DNA of 64,000 nt from Pseudomonas pudica (GCF_015680405.1 NZ_JADLJS010000016.1:46680-110679), one strand, 5' to 3'. Shown: positions 47,234-57,317, numbered from the stretch's first letter. Program-made: numbers and translations. The notes: generated by a model from the letters alone, not told the origin.

Positions 47234-47553
47234 GGAATGCCTCATGATCGAGTTTGCACTCGTCTGCGCTACAACCCTGTGCAGACTGTCCAGAGGCAGT
47301 ATAGGAAGAGGTGTTTAAGCCTTCCTGACTAATGGCACATTGATTTCTACGATTTGGTTATGAACCTGATCGCAGCATGGAATATGTAAATGGGTTCTGA
47401 AAATTGGCCCCCCTGTGGGAGCGGCCTTGTGTCGCGAAAGGGCTGCAAAGCAGCCCCGGCAATTTCAACTATTGCGCGTCAATCCTGGGGCCGCGTTGCG
47501 GCCCTTTCGCGACACAAGGCCGCTCCCACAAAGGCGGCGGTTTCTGAACTGTA
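47234..47553. other. Intergenic region between the MHYT protein gene and rapA
   Basis: 320 nt without a supported gene, containing the promoter region of the GGDEF-EAL gene and the REP pair at 47414-47530. Confidence 0.7.
47414..47530. repeat. Paired REP elements, inverted
   Basis: TGTGGGAGCGGCCTTGTGTC and its inverted partner GACACAAGGCCGCTCCCACA flank ~75 nt that include a GGGGCCGC..GCGGCCC stem. It lies after the rapA stop and is the same family as 30245-30360. Confidence 0.9.
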
Positions 47554-50400
47554 TTAGCCCGCCACTAGCACACGAATGGCTTCCAGGCGCAGGGCGGCCT
47601 TTTCCAGCATCGCCAGGCCCTCTTCGCGCTGCCTGCGCAGCGCTTCGATCTCGCTGTCGCGCACGCTTGGGTTGACCGCTTGCAGCGCGATCAGACGTGC
47701 CAACTCTTCGTCGGCTTCCGCTGTCAGGCGGCGCTGGGCCTCGGCCACGCGCTCGACGTGGGCCGGCATGACCTTGGCCTCGCCACTGCTGATGCGCTGG
47801 GCAAGCACGTCGCGCTGGGCCTGGACGAACTTGTTGGCGCTGGCCCGCGGTACGCTTTCGAGCTGGTCGTTGAGGGTTTCGAAGGCCACGCGGGACGCCA
47901 GGTCGTTGCCGTTGGCATCGAGCAGGCAGCGCAACGCCGCCGGTGGCAGGTAACGGCCCAGTTGCAGACTACGCGGTGCCACCACCTCGCTGACGAACAG
48001 TAGTTCAAGCAGCACGGTGCCGGGTTTGAGCGCCTTGTTCTTGATCAGCGCCACGGCAGTGTTGCCCATCGAGCCGGACAGAACCAGGTCCATGCCGCCT
48101 TGCACCATCGGGTGCTCCCAGGTGAGGAACTGCATGTCCTCACGCGACAGGGCCTGGCCACGGTCGTAGGTGATGGTCACGCCTTCGTCGTCGCCCAATG
48201 GGAAGCTGGCGTCGAGCATCTTCTCGCTTGGCTTGAGGATCAGGGCGTTTTCGGAATGGTCTTCGCTGTCGATGCCGAAGGCGTCGAACAGGGTTTCCAT
48301 GTAGATCGGCAGGGCGAACTGGTCGTCCTGTTCGAGAATGGCCTCGACCAACGCCTGGCCTTCGCCGGCACCACCGGAGTTGAGTTCCAGCAGGCGGTCA
48401 CGGCCAGTATGCAGTTCGGCTTCCAGGCGCTCGCGCTCGCTTCGGGCATCGGCCACCAGGGTTTCCCAGGCCTTGATTTCGCCGCCTTCGAGCAGCGGCA
48501 GCAGGCGCGGGCCGAACTGGTGCTGCAGAGCGTTGCCGGTAGGGCAGGTGTTGAGGAAGGCGTTGAGGCCTTCGTGGTACCACTGGAACAGGCGCTCTTG
48601 CGGGCTGTCCTGCAGGTACGGGATATGCAGCTGGATGGTGTGCTTCTGGCCGATACGGTCCAGGCGGCCGATGCGCTGTTCGAGCAGGTCGGGGTGCGCT
48701 GGCAGGTCGAACATCACCAGATGGTGAGCAAACTGGAAGTTGCGGCCTTCGCTGCCGATCTCGGAGCAGATCAGCACCTGCGCGCCGAACTCTTCGTCGG
48801 CGAAGTAGGCAGCGGCGCGGTCCCGTTCGAGGATGCTCATGCCTTCATGGAACACCGAGGCCGGGATGCCGGAGCGCACGCGCAGGGCGTCTTCCAGGTC
48901 CATCGCGGTTTCGGCATGGGCGCAGATCACCAGCACCTTGGTGCGCTTGAGCATCTTCAGGGTGTCGATCAGCCAGTCGACGCGTGGGTCGAAACGCCAC
49001 CAGCGCTCGTCGTCGGCCACCTCGCCCTGGGCCTGGAAGGCGACTTCCGGGTACAGCTCGGCATGTTCGCCGGCTGGCAGGTCGCGGTACTGCTCGGGCG
49101 TGGCCAGTGGGTATGGGTGCAACTGGCGCTCAGGGAAGCCCTGGATCGCCGCGCGGGTGTTACGGAACAGCACGCGGCCGGTACCGTGGCGGTCGAGCAG
49201 CTCACGGATCAGGCGCGCACTGGCCTGGGAATCGCCGTCGCTGACCGCGGCCAGCAGGGCTTCGCCTTCGGCTCCCAGGAAGCCCTGGATGGTGGCGTGG
49301 GCCTTGGGCGACAGGCGGCCTTCGTCGAGCAGTTCCTGTACGGCTTCAGCCACCGGGCGGTAGTGCTCGCTCTCGGCTCGGAAGGCGGCCAGGTCGTGGA
49401 AACGGTTGGGGTCGAGCAGGCGCAGGCGGGCGAAGTGGCTGTCCTGGCCGAGCTGCTCGGGGGTGGCCGTGAGCAGCAGCACGCCCGGGATCACCTGGGC
49501 CAGCTGTTCGACCAGACCGTATTCGGCGCTGACCTGGTCTTCGTGCCAGACCAGGTGGTGGGCTTCGTCCACCACCATCAGGTCCCAGCCGGCGGCGAAC
49601 AGCGCGTCCTGGGCCTTTTCGTCTTCGACCAGCCACTCCAGGGCCACCAGCGCCAGCTGGGCATCCTCGAACGGGTTGCTGGCGTCGCTTTCGATGAAGC
49701 GCTCGGCATCGAACAGGGCCACCTGCAGATTGAAGCGGCGGCGCATTTCCACCAGCCACTGGTGCTGGAGGTTTTCCGGTACCAGGATCAGAACGCGGCT
49801 GGCGCGGCCAGACAGCAGCTGGCGGTGGATCACCAGGCCGGCCTCGATGGTTTTGCCCAGGCCCACTTCGTCGGCCAGCAAGACGCGCGGCGCGCTGCGG
49901 TCGGCGACTTCGCGGGCGATGTGCAACTGGTGGGCGATGGGTTGGGCGCGGCAGCCGCCCAGGCCCCACAGCGCCGACTGCATCTGCTTGCTGGTGTGCT
50001 GCAGTGTGTTGTAGCGCAGGCTGAACCACGACAGCGGGTCGATCTGCCCGGCGAACAGGCGGTCACTGGCCAGGCGGAACTGGATGAAGTTCGACAACTG
50101 GGTTTCCGGCAGCGTGCGCGGTTGATTCTGCCCGTCCAGGCCGTGGTAGACCATCAGCCCGTCGATGTCCTCCACCTCGCGCACGGTCAGCTTCCAGCCT
50201 TCGAAGTGGGTGATCTGGTCACCTGGCGAGAAGCGCACGCGGGTCAGCGGCGCATTGCGCAGGGAATACTGGCGGGTGTCGCCAGTGGCCGGGTAGAGCA
50301 CGGTCAACAGGCGGCCATCCTGCGCCAGGATGGTACCCAGGCCGAGCTCGGCTTCGCTGTCGCTGATCCAGCGTTGCCCCGGTTGATACTGCTGCGCCAT
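47554..50400 (-). CDS. rapA: RNA polymerase-associated ATPase RapA
   Basis: A 948-residue Swi2/Snf2 ATPase that recycles RNA polymerase. N-terminal Tudor-like domains (residues ~1-110) precede Walker A DEVGLGKT (177-184), DEAH (278-281), and the helicase C domain with [14 protein letters not shown] and [11 protein letters not shown]. Length and domain order match E. coli RapA. It is divergent from the lipoprotein gene at 50562. Confidence 0.97.
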   Translation of the reverse strand: MAQQYQPGQRWISDSEAELGLGTILAQDGRLLTVLYPATGDTRQYSLRNAPLTRVRFSPGDQITHFEGWKLTVREVEDIDGLMVYHGLDGQNQPRTLPETQLSNFIQFRLASDRLFAGQIDPLSWFSLRYNTLQHTSKQMQSALWGLGGCRAQPIAHQLHIAREVADRSAPRVLLADEVGLGKTIEAGLVIHRQLLSGRASRVLILVPENLQHQWLVEMRRRFNLQVALFDAERFIESDASNPFEDAQLALVALEWLVEDEKAQDALFAAGWDLMVVDEAHHLVWHEDQVSAEYGLVEQLAQVIPGVLLLTATPEQLGQDSHFARLRLLDPNRFHDLAAFRAESEHYRPVAEAVQELLDEGRLSPKAHATIQGFLGAEGEALLAAVSDGDSQASARLIRELLDRHGTGRVLFRNTRAAIQGFPERQLHPYPLATPEQYRDLPAGEHAELYPEVAFQAQGEVADDERWWRFDPRVDWLIDTLKMLKRTKVLVICAHAETAMDLEDALRVRSGIPASVFHEGMSILERDRAAAYFADEEFGAQVLICSEIGSEGRNFQFAHHLVMFDLPAHPDLLEQRIGRLDRIGQKHTIQLHIPYLQDSPQERLFQWYHEGLNAFLNTCPTGNALQHQFGPRLLPLLEGGEIKAWETLVADARSERERLEAELHTGRDRLLELNSGGAGEGQALVEAILEQDDQFALPIYMETLFDAFGIDSEDHSENALILKPSEKMLDASFPLGDDEGVTITYDRGQALSREDMQFLTWEHPMVQGGMDLVLSGSMGNTAVALIKNKALKPGTVLLELLFVSEVVAPRSLQLGRYLPPAALRCLLDANGNDLASRVAFETLNDQLESVPRASANKFVQAQRDVLAQRISSGEAKVMPAHVERVAEAQRRLTAEADEELARLIALQAVNPSVRDSEIEALRRQREEGLAMLEKAALRLEAIRVLVAG

Positions 50401-50561
50401 ACTGCCTGAACTCCCGCGATGAAAAAGCCGATTATGTTAACGGATCGGCCGGTCAGACCAAAGTGCCGAGCGCATCGAAAGGTGCCGAAGTGCGATAGGT
50501 AGCAACAGTCTAGCCGCTTCATCGCACCCCACCGTGCTGCCGACGAGGGCCCCCGATCAAC

Positions 50562-51257
50562 ATGTCTGCCAAGCACCGCTGGATCAGCACTTCGATGGCC
50601 GTGGGCAGCCTGTTGCTACTGGCCGCCTGCGAGCAGAAAAACTTCGAGACCTTGCCCGCCATTCCGATCGAGCAGCTCGAGGTACTGGGCGTGCAGACGC
50701 CGATCAAGAGCGTGCACTTTCGTGACCGCGACGGTGAAGGCCTGCTGGTATTGAGCCGCAGCGATGGCCAGGCCAGCGACCCGGAAAGCGAGCAGGAAGT
50801 GGACAAGGTGGTACTCAAGGCCACGCTGTACGGGCGCACCGCCGAAAACGACGCGTTCAAGGCGCGCTGGCAGATCGAACAGGAAACCACCTGTCCGGGG
50901 CTGGACCTGGATGTGGACTTCTATAACGACGTCAGCGATGTCGGCGACCTGAACAAGGACGGCATCGCCGAGGTGACGGTTGCCAGCCATGCCTTCTGCG
51001 GCGGTGGCATCGACCCGCACGACATCGCCATCGAGATGCGCGAAGGGCAGGCCAGCTATAGCATCACCGGCCAGTCGCTGATTACCCCGGCGGGTGAAGA
51101 GCCGATCGGCGGTGAGCGTGAGGACAGCGCTTCGCTCAAGGCCGCGCCGCAGGTGCTTCGCGAGCACATGGATGCGGTCTGGCAGCAGGTGTACAAGCGC
51201 CCTTGGAGCGAGGCCAGCCCGCCAAGCGACGGCGACCCTGACGACGAAACCGAATAA
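50562..51257 (+). CDS. Predicted lipoprotein with EF-hand-like repeat
   Basis: 231 residues. The signal peptide and lipobox LLAAC (Cys ~23) suggest membrane anchoring. VGDLNKDGIAEVTVAS resembles the calcium-binding loop of FG-GAP/EF-hand-like repeats. The end is acidic (SDGDPDDETE). It resembles M949_RS01915-type surface proteins; the function is unknown. It is divergent from rapA. Confidence 0.75.
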   Translation: MSAKHRWISTSMAVGSLLLLAACEQKNFETLPAIPIEQLEVLGVQTPIKSVHFRDRDGEGLLVLSRSDGQASDPESEQEVDKVVLKATLYGRTAENDAFKARWQIEQETTCPGLDLDVDFYNDVSDVGDLNKDGIAEVTVASHAFCGGGIDPHDIAIEMREGQASYSITGQSLITPAGEEPIGGEREDSASLKAAPQVLREHMDAVWQQVYKRPWSEASPPSDGDPDDETE

Positions 51258-51320
51258 GTGTTGTGCCAGCCATCAAGGTAAACCCGCGCCTGCCGATACA
51301 GGGGGCATAGGAGAACGTCC

Positions 51321-51650
51321 ATGCTGCCACCGATCATTCCGCTCAGTGCCGCGCCGGTGACCTCGCAACAGGACCCGGTCAAGCCGACACCCGACATCAA
51401 GCCGGTGGTGCCGACGCAACCTGCATCCGGTGAAAGTGCCATCGACCTCAAGCACCAGCGTGACCCGCAAGAGCAGGCGCTGCTGCTGCGTGAGGAGCAG
51501 CGCCGCCAGCAGCAACGCCGGCAGAAGGGCGACGACGAACGCTACAGTGCTATGCCGGGTGACGAGGTCAACGCCGACAATACCGTGCCGGTGGCACCGT
51601 TGATGGGCGAGCATGTACGCCAGGGGCTGCTGGTGGACATCGAAGTCTGA
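51321..51650 (+). CDS. Conserved hypothetical, proline- and glutamine-rich
   Basis: 109 residues with GGAG upstream. The first half is Pro-rich (QQDPVKPTPDIKPVVPTQP). A charged helix, ALLLREEQRRQQQRRQKGDDE, is followed by a more ordered end. No signal peptide or domain is recognised. It lies between the lipoprotein gene and a small basic gene on the same strand. Confidence 0.7.
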   Translation: MLPPIIPLSAAPVTSQQDPVKPTPDIKPVVPTQPASGESAIDLKHQRDPQEQALLLREEQRRQQQRRQKGDDERYSAMPGDEVNADNTVPVAPLMGEHVRQGLLVDIEV

Positions 51651-51717
51651 CATGGGGCTGGTCAGCGCCAGCGCCTGGCTTCATCATGCAAGTCTCAGTT
51701 GATCGTCGAGCCCACCC

Positions 51718-51879
51718 ATGAGCCAAGACAACCTCATCGATTTCGATGCCGAACGCGCCAAGCGTATCCACGACCTCAAGGAAAAGCGCCTGAATGAAAT
51801 GCGCAATGCGTTCGAGCAAGCCCTGCCGTTGAACACTGCCAAGAAAAAGAAGCCCAAGGGCAAGCCGAAGAAGCGCTGA
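51718..51879 (+). CDS. Small basic protein (53 residues)
   Basis: 53 residues, MSQDNLIDFDAERAKRIHDL... ending KKKKPKGKPKKR. The N-terminal half is a charged helix and the C-terminus is strongly Lys-rich, consistent with nucleic-acid binding. It is shorter than usual ORF cut-offs. The family is not identified. Confidence 0.6.
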   Translation: MSQDNLIDFDAERAKRIHDLKEKRLNEMRNAFEQALPLNTAKKKKPKGKPKKR

Positions 51880-51933
51880 AACTTGACGCAGGTCAACCCT
51901 GCACCCGCCTCGCGTGCCCGGCCCCGGGCACCA

Positions 51934-51947
51934 TTGACACCGATCAA
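51934..51947 (+). promoter_or_regulatory. Anr/FNR-like box upstream of ccoM
   Basis: TTGACACCGATCAA matches the consensus TTGAT-N4-ATCAA at 9 of 10 fixed positions. Its centre is about 74 nt before the ccoM ATG, a fitting distance for an activator at -41.5 with a short leader. Confidence 0.65.
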
Positions 51948-52014
51948 TTTTCCCCGCCCCCACATTGGTTAACGTGCACCCATCGGACAACGGCAAACGA
52001 ATGGGGAGGCCAGC

Positions 52015-52131
52015 ATGTTCTTCGACAACGTGGTTATCGCCGGAGTGGTAACGGTCGGGTTGATGGTCGTCTTCTTTGCCGGTCTGGGCATTTTCATCTG
52101 GAAGGACTCGAACAAGCGCAAGCCGCGCTGA
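52015..52131 (+). CDS. ccoM: Cytochrome cbb3 oxidase small subunit CcoM
   Basis: 38 residues, MFFDNVVIAGVVTVGLMVVF... with one transmembrane helix (residues ~5-28) and a basic end KDSNKRKPR. It resembles the CcoM subunit first seen in the P. stutzeri cbb3 oxidase, including the DNVV and GVVTVGLMV stretches. A GGGGAGG ribosome site lies just upstream, an Anr-like box precedes it and a strong terminator follows. No other cco gene is in the window. Confidence 0.8.
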   Translation: MFFDNVVIAGVVTVGLMVVFFAGLGIFIWKDSNKRKPR

Positions 52132-52163
52132 CCTTCCGGGTACACGAGCACGCAAGGCATTTA

Positions 52164-52189
52164 GGGCGACTTCGGTCGCCCATTTTTTT
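52164..52189 (+). terminator. Intrinsic terminator after ccoM
   Basis: GGGCGAC-TTCG-GTCGCCC is followed by ATTTTTTT, a classic UUCG-loop terminator. Confidence 0.93.
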
Positions 52190-52311
52190 GCCTGCAATCT
52201 TGTGTTGCCTGTCCCTCCATAAGATGATTAGCTAGCTAATTAATCGTTTCCGCTTTATCCTTCCCACCATTGTCTATCTTTCTACAAGACCATCCCCGCA
52301 AGGTCCGTCTC

Positions 52312-54300
52312 GTGCCCATCACCCTCCAGGCCCTGTTCGCCCCTAGCAGCCTCGCCCTCAAGTTCGCCATCAAGACCCTGCTCGGTGGCGGGCTGGCGCT
52401 GTGGCTGGCGATGCGCTGGGGGCTGGAGCAACCGTCCTGGGCACTGATGACCGCTTTCATCGTCGCCCAGCCGTTGTCGGGCATGGTGGTGCAGAAGGGC
52501 CTGGCGCGGTTGGCCGGTACCTTGGTCGGCACGTTCGCGTCGGTGCTGTTCATCGGCCTGTTTGCCCAGACCCCATGGCTGTTCCTGCTCACCTTGGCCC
52601 TGTGGCTGGCCCTGTGCACCGCCGCCTCCACCCAACTGCGCAGCGCCTGGGCCTATGCCTTCGTGTTGGCAGGCTACACCGCAGCGATCATTGCCCTGCC
52701 GGCCATCGACCACCCGTTGCAGGTGTTCGACCAGGCCGTGGCGCGCTGCACCGAGATCTGCCTGGGTATCTTCTGTGCCACCGCCAGCAGTGCCTTGCTC
52801 TGGCCCATGCGGGTAGAGCAGCAACTGGGCGGGCAGGCCCGCCAGGCCTGGCAGAACGGCCTGCAGGCCGCCAGTGCCATGCTGGGCGGCGAAGACGAGG
52901 CGCGCAAAGGCCTGCTGGAAAGCCTGGGGCGTATCGTTGCCATCGACAGCCAACGCGAACACGCCTGGTTCGAAGGCAACCGCGGGCGCCAGCGCGCTCG
53001 TGCCATTCGCGGCCTGAGCCAGAAACTGATGGTGCTGCTGCGCATTTCCCGTTCGGTGCGCCGGCAGTGGCGGCAACTTGATGAGCGCCAGGCCGAAAGC
53101 CTGGCACCCTGGTTGGAGGAGGTGCGCGCACTGCTGGGCAAGCCCGACCAGCCGAGCCTGTTGTTGCTGCGCCAGCGCATCTGGGATGCCGCCCACGACG
53201 AACAGATCAGCCCGGCGGAGCACTTCTGCCTGGCGCGAATGGCGCTGCTGCTGGATTACGCCATGGCTGCCAGCCAGGCGCTGGAGGATGTGGAAGCGGG
53301 CAGGGCGCCCAAGGATGTGTCCCAAGGCCTGGCCGCGCACCGCGACTGGTCGCTGGCTTTGCTGTTCGGCTCACGCAGTGCGCTGGCCTTTCTGGTAATG
53401 AGCGGCTTCTGGCTGGCTACCGCCTGGCCTTCGGCACCGGGTGGGCTGGTGTTGACCTGCGTGGTCTGCAGCCTGTTCGCCAGCCGCGAGAATGGTGCGC
53501 AGATCGGCTTGAGCTTTTTGCGCGGAATCTGCCTTGCCATACCTGCGGCATTTCTGGTCGGGCAGATTCTGCTGCCGCAATGGAGCAGCTTCGCCATGCT
53601 GTGCCTGGGCATGGGCGTGCCGCTGTTTCTTGGCGCGCTGGGCATGGCTCACCCGCGGACCGGGGCCACGGCTACCTCCTATTGCCTGCACTTCATCGTG
53701 CTGGTGTCGCCGCTGAACGCCATGCAGTTCGGCGTGGCCACCATGCTCAATAGTGCCTTGGCCATGCTGGTGGGGGTGTCGGCGGCGGTGATGGCCTTTC
53801 GTTTGTTGGTGTTTCGCCACCCGGCCTGGCTGGGCCGGCGCCTGCGCGCGGCGACCCAGAACGACTTGGTGCGCCTGACCCGGCGCGACCTGCGCGGGGC
53901 CGACAGCTGGTTTGGCGGGCGCATGGCCGACCGCCTGATGCAACTTGCGCGGCATGCCAGCGAACTGCCCGAGAACGAGCGCAAGCGCTGGGACGATGGC
54001 CTGCACGGCCTGGATATCGGCGACGAACTGGTGCATCTGCGCATGTGCCTGGCGGTCGCCCAGGCCCCGTTGGGGCGCGCCGAGCGCGAATACCTGCAGC
54101 AAGTAGAGGCCGTGCTGGCCAAAGGGCCGGCGCCCGGGCGTGGGCAGCGCCTGGATGCCGCCAGCGAACAGTTCATTGGCGCCTTGCGCCGTCTACCCTC
54201 CAGCGATCCGCTGCGGTTGGCCGAAGGGGCGGTGCTGCAACTGCAGAAAAGCTGGGGCAAGTGGTGCCGCTGGCAGGAGGAAACCCATGGGGTTGCGTGA
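52312..54300 (+). CDS. FUSC-family efflux permease (AaeB-like)
   Basis: A 662-residue inner-membrane protein. Two hydrophobic blocks of several helices each (residues ~15-170 and ~370-500) flank a large cytosolic region, as in AaeB/YccS. I chose GTG 52312 with AAGG upstream; an in-frame TTG at 52270 is the alternative. It is followed by a DUF1656 protein (overlapping 14 nt) and a HlyD-type periplasmic adaptor, the standard aromatic-acid or solvent efflux trio. The substrate is unknown. Confidence 0.9.
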   Translation: MPITLQALFAPSSLALKFAIKTLLGGGLALWLAMRWGLEQPSWALMTAFIVAQPLSGMVVQKGLARLAGTLVGTFASVLFIGLFAQTPWLFLLTLALWLALCTAASTQLRSAWAYAFVLAGYTAAIIALPAIDHPLQVFDQAVARCTEICLGIFCATASSALLWPMRVEQQLGGQARQAWQNGLQAASAMLGGEDEARKGLLESLGRIVAIDSQREHAWFEGNRGRQRARAIRGLSQKLMVLLRISRSVRRQWRQLDERQAESLAPWLEEVRALLGKPDQPSLLLLRQRIWDAAHDEQISPAEHFCLARMALLLDYAMAASQALEDVEAGRAPKDVSQGLAAHRDWSLALLFGSRSALAFLVMSGFWLATAWPSAPGGLVLTCVVCSLFASRENGAQIGLSFLRGICLAIPAAFLVGQILLPQWSSFAMLCLGMGVPLFLGALGMAHPRTGATATSYCLHFIVLVSPLNAMQFGVATMLNSALAMLVGVSAAVMAFRLLVFRHPAWLGRRLRAATQNDLVRLTRRDLRGADSWFGGRMADRLMQLARHASELPENERKRWDDGLHGLDIGDELVHLRMCLAVAQAPLGRAEREYLQQVEAVLAKGPAPGRGQRLDAASEQFIGALRRLPSSDPLRLAEGAVLQLQKSWGKWCRWQEETHGVA

Positions 54301-54493
54301 GTGGGAAGTGGGCGGCGTGCTGTTCAGTCCCTTTCTGGTTTATGTGTTGCTGGCGCTGGTGCTTACCGGGTTGCTGCGACTGCTGGTGCAGGCCACGCCG
54401 TTGGGGCGCTGGATCTGGCATGAAGCGCTGTTCGACGCGGCGTTGTTCGTTTGTGTGTTGTTCCTGGTGGTGCGACTGCTGGGAGCTTTATAA
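54287..54493 (+). CDS. DUF1656 small membrane protein (AaeX-like)
   Basis: 68 residues: MGLREWEVGGVLFSPFLVYV then two helices. It matches DUF1656/AaeX, the small subunit that travels with FUSC permeases. It overlaps the permease gene by 14 nt, and GGAGG lies before the ATG. Confidence 0.92.
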   Translation: MGLREWEVGGVLFSPFLVYVLLALVLTGLLRLLVQATPLGRWIWHEALFDAALFVCVLFLVVRLLGAL

Positions 54494-54505
54494 AGGAGTG
54501 TTTCG

Positions 54506-55375
54506 ATGCGTGCGGCCGTACGTACCCTGATCACCTTGTGTGTGGTAGCCCTTGCCGTGTTTGCCGGCTATCAGTTATGGCAGTACTACATGCTCACCCC
54601 CTGGACCCGCGATGCCCGTGTGCGTGCGGATGTGGTGGTGATCGCCCCTGATGTATCCGGCTGGGTGCGCGAGCTGAAAGTCCGTGACAACCAGCAGGTC
54701 AAGGCTGGCGACCTGCTGATGAGCATCGACCGCGAACGCTTCCAGGCTGCCTTCGACCAGGCCAGCGCAGTGACCGAGACACGTACCCAACAACTGCGCC
54801 TGCGCGAGCGTGAAGCAGCCCGGCGTACTGCCCTGGGGCCGGAGGCGATCAGTGCCGAATTGCGGGAAAACGCCCAGATCAATGCGGCCATCGCCCGCGG
54901 TGAGTTGCACGAGGCCGAGGCACAGTTGCAGGTTGCCAAAATCAACCTGGCGCGCAGTGAGGTGCGTGCACCGCGTAGCGGGCACATCACCAACCTGCGC
55001 CTGGCCGAGGGCAACTATGTGAACACCGGGGAGTCGGTGATGGCCCTGGTGGACGATTCAACCTTCTATATCCAGGCCTATTTCGAGGAAACCAAGCTGC
55101 CGCGCATTCGCGTGGGGGATGCGGTAAAGGTTTGGCTGATGGGCGCGGGCGAGCCGATGCAAGGGCATGTGGAGAGCATCAGCCGTGGTATCACCGACCG
55201 CAACAGCAACCCGGACAGCCAGTTGCTGCCGGAGGTTGAGCCGACCTTCAACTGGGTGCGCCTGGCGCAGCGGATACCGGTGAGGATTCGCCTGGACCAG
55301 GTGCCGGAGGGGGTGACCCTGAGTGCGGGAATGACGGCCAGTGTGCAGGTGCATGAGGAGCAGAATCGGCCGTGA
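54506..55375 (+). CDS. HlyD-family periplasmic adaptor (AaeA-like)
   Basis: 289 residues. A signal-anchor helix is at residues ~8-27. The lipoyl-like halves are VVVIAPDVSGWVRELKVRDNQQVKAGDLLMSI and ARSEVRAPRSGHITNLRLAEGNYVNTGE, around an alpha-hairpin of ~70 residues. It links the FUSC permease to an outer-membrane channel, probably a TolC-like one encoded elsewhere. A convergent hairpin terminator follows. Confidence 0.95.
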   Translation: MRAAVRTLITLCVVALAVFAGYQLWQYYMLTPWTRDARVRADVVVIAPDVSGWVRELKVRDNQQVKAGDLLMSIDRERFQAAFDQASAVTETRTQQLRLREREAARRTALGPEAISAELRENAQINAAIARGELHEAEAQLQVAKINLARSEVRAPRSGHITNLRLAEGNYVNTGESVMALVDDSTFYIQAYFEETKLPRIRVGDAVKVWLMGAGEPMQGHVESISRGITDRNSNPDSQLLPEVEPTFNWVRLAQRIPVRIRLDQVPEGVTLSAGMTASVQVHEEQNRP

Positions 55376-55383
55376 GGGCCAAG

Positions 55384-55402
55384 GGGGCCGCAAAGCGGCC
55401 CC
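55384..55402. terminator. Hairpin between convergent HlyD and SDR genes
   Basis: GGGGCCGC-AAA-GCGGCCCC is followed by GGAAAAA. It is a likely transcription terminator for either side. Confidence 0.6.
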
Positions 55403-55415
55403 GGAAAAACTGACC

Positions 55416-56174
55416 TCAGAGGAACATCCCGCCTGAAACCTCCAGCCGTTGCCCGTTGATCCAGCCATTGCCATCTTCCAGCAACAGCGCAATCGCTGCC
55501 CCGATATCATCCGGCAAGCCCACGCGCCCCAGCGCCGTGTTGCCGGCAATGTATTCATTCACCTGGCGGTTGTCCCGCACCACGCCGCCGCCAAAGTCCG
55601 TCTCGATCGCCCCCGGCGCCAGAATGTTCACGCGGATGCCACGCGCCCCCAGTTCCTTGGCCTGGTAGCGGGTCAGCACCTCCATCGCTCCCTTCATCGA
55701 GGCATAGGCGGCGTACCCCGGCAGCGCAAAGCGCGCCAGGCCGGTGGAAATGTTGACGATGCGGCCATTGTCGACCAGCAGCGGCAGCAGGCGCTGTGTG
55801 AGGAAGAACGGCCCTTTCAGCTGGATATTCAGCAACTGGTCGAACTGCGCCTCGCTGGTTTCGGTGTAGGGCACGTTCAAGCCGATCCCGGCATTGTTCA
55901 CCAGAAAGTCGAAACGCTCGCGACCGAAGTGTTGCTGCAATGTTGCTCCAAGGCGTTCGGCGAAGGCGGCAAAGCTGGCGCTGTCGCTGACGTCCAGTTG
56001 CAGCATGGCGGCCTTGACCCCGGCCTGCTCCAGCCGCGCGGCCACGGCCTGGGCTTCCTCGGCCTTGCTGTGGTAGGTGCCGATGACATCGATACCGCGT
56101 GCGGCCAGGTGTTCGGCAGTGTTGCGGCCCAGGCCGCGGCTGGCGCCAGTGATCAGGGCAATCTTGCGAGTCAT
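55416..56174 (-). CDS. Short-chain dehydrogenase/reductase
   Basis: 252 residues from ATG 56174, giving MTRKIALITGASRGLG at the start; the upstream extension runs through the divergent promoter. NNAGIG is present, and the Tyr-Lys pair is in YAAYASMKGA. EVSGGMFL closes the chain as in FabG-like enzymes. It is divergent from a LysR gene that probably controls it. The substrate is unknown. Confidence 0.93.
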   Translation of the reverse strand: MTRKIALITGASRGLGRNTAEHLAARGIDVIGTYHSKAEEAQAVAARLEQAGVKAAMLQLDVSDSASFAAFAERLGATLQQHFGRERFDFLVNNAGIGLNVPYTETSEAQFDQLLNIQLKGPFFLTQRLLPLLVDNGRIVNISTGLARFALPGYAAYASMKGAMEVLTRYQAKELGARGIRVNILAPGAIETDFGGGVVRDNRQVNEYIAGNTALGRVGLPDDIGAAIALLLEDGNGWINGQRLEVSGGMFL

Positions 56175-56285
56175 GGTGAAAACCTCATGGTGGGCTGATG
56201 AGTACAGGCTATTGGTCGTGGTTGTGCTGTTAAATCCAGCAAATATGGAAATACTGTTCGGTAAAACCGGATAGACGAGGTTCAA

Positions 56286-57194
56286 GTGAACAAGCTGGAG
56301 TTGTTGCGCACCTTTGTGCGTGTCAGTGAGGTCAGCAGTTTCACCTTGGCTGCCGAGAGCCTGGGGCTGCCCCGTTCGACCGTGTCGGAGCAGGTCAGGG
56401 CGCTGGAGCGTTTGCTGGGTACGCAGTTGTTCAACCGCACCACCCGCCGGGTGCAGGCAACCCAGGATGGCGCCTTGCTTTACGAGCGCAGCAAGAACCT
56501 GCTGTCGGGGATGGATGAGATCGAGAGCCTGTTTTGCGCCGACGATGCCGAGCTTGCCGGGCGCCTGCGGGTCGACCTGCCGACCATGATGGCCCGCCGG
56601 GTCATCATCCCGGCGCTGCCGCAGTTTCTACAGCGTTTCCCGCGTCTGGAGGTGGAGCTCAGTTGCACCGATCGCCAGGTCGACCTGCTGCGTGAAGGCT
56701 TCGATTGTGTGATGCGCATTGGTGCCCTGCATGACCTGGACGTGGTGGCGCGCCCGGTCGGGCAACTGAGCATGCGCAACTGTGCCAGCCCAGCCTACCT
56801 TGCCCGCCATGGCGTGCCGCGCACCCTGCAGGACCTGGCCGAGCACCATCTGGTGCATTACGTGCGTACCTTGGGGGGGCGCAGTACCGGTTTCGAATAC
56901 CTGCAGGACGGTGAACTGCACTTCCAGGCCATGGCCGGTGTGGTCACGGTCAACAATGCCGAGGCTTACTCGGCGGCCTGCCTGGCAGGGCTGGGGCTGA
57001 TCCAGGTGCCAGCTGTGGGCGTGGCCGAACACCTGCAGCGCGGTGAGCTGGTTTCGGTACTGGAAGGCTGGCAGGCCCCGGCCATGCCCGTGTCACTGCT
57101 GTATGCCCGGCAACGACACGTGCCACGTAGGGTGCAGGCGTTCATGCAGTGGTTGGGCGAGGTGCTGCATTCGCAGGTTGACGGTGGCCGCTGA
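56286..57194 (+). CDS. LysR-family regulator
   Basis: 302 residues: an N-terminal HTH (FVRVSEVSSFTLAAESLGLPRSTVSEQVRALE) and a C-terminal substrate-binding domain (residues ~90-295). It is divergent from the SDR gene, the usual arrangement for a LysR and its target. The SDR substrate or a related compound is the likely inducer. Confidence 0.94.
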   Translation: MNKLELLRTFVRVSEVSSFTLAAESLGLPRSTVSEQVRALERLLGTQLFNRTTRRVQATQDGALLYERSKNLLSGMDEIESLFCADDAELAGRLRVDLPTMMARRVIIPALPQFLQRFPRLEVELSCTDRQVDLLREGFDCVMRIGALHDLDVVARPVGQLSMRNCASPAYLARHGVPRTLQDLAEHHLVHYVRTLGGRSTGFEYLQDGELHFQAMAGVVTVNNAEAYSAACLAGLGLIQVPAVGVAEHLQRGELVSVLEGWQAPAMPVSLLYARQRHVPRRVQAFMQWLGEVLHSQVDGGR

Positions 57195-57317
57195 TCGATG
57201 AAAAGCGTGGCGCCTGTGCCACGGCTTGCGTTAGGCTGCCGGTCACGAGTTGCCCGGCAGAGGCAACCTCTCCCCGCCTGGCGTGCGTATCTTCCGATTG
57301 AATTGCGAGGTTACGTC

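Noticed and set aside
45503..47332. 609-codon plus-strand ORF opposite the MHYT-GGDEF-EAL gene
   Set aside because: Antisense shadow; the minus-strand frame carries all the motifs.
48100..50409. 769-codon plus-strand ORF opposite rapA
   Set aside because: Antisense shadow; rapA is complete and canonical.
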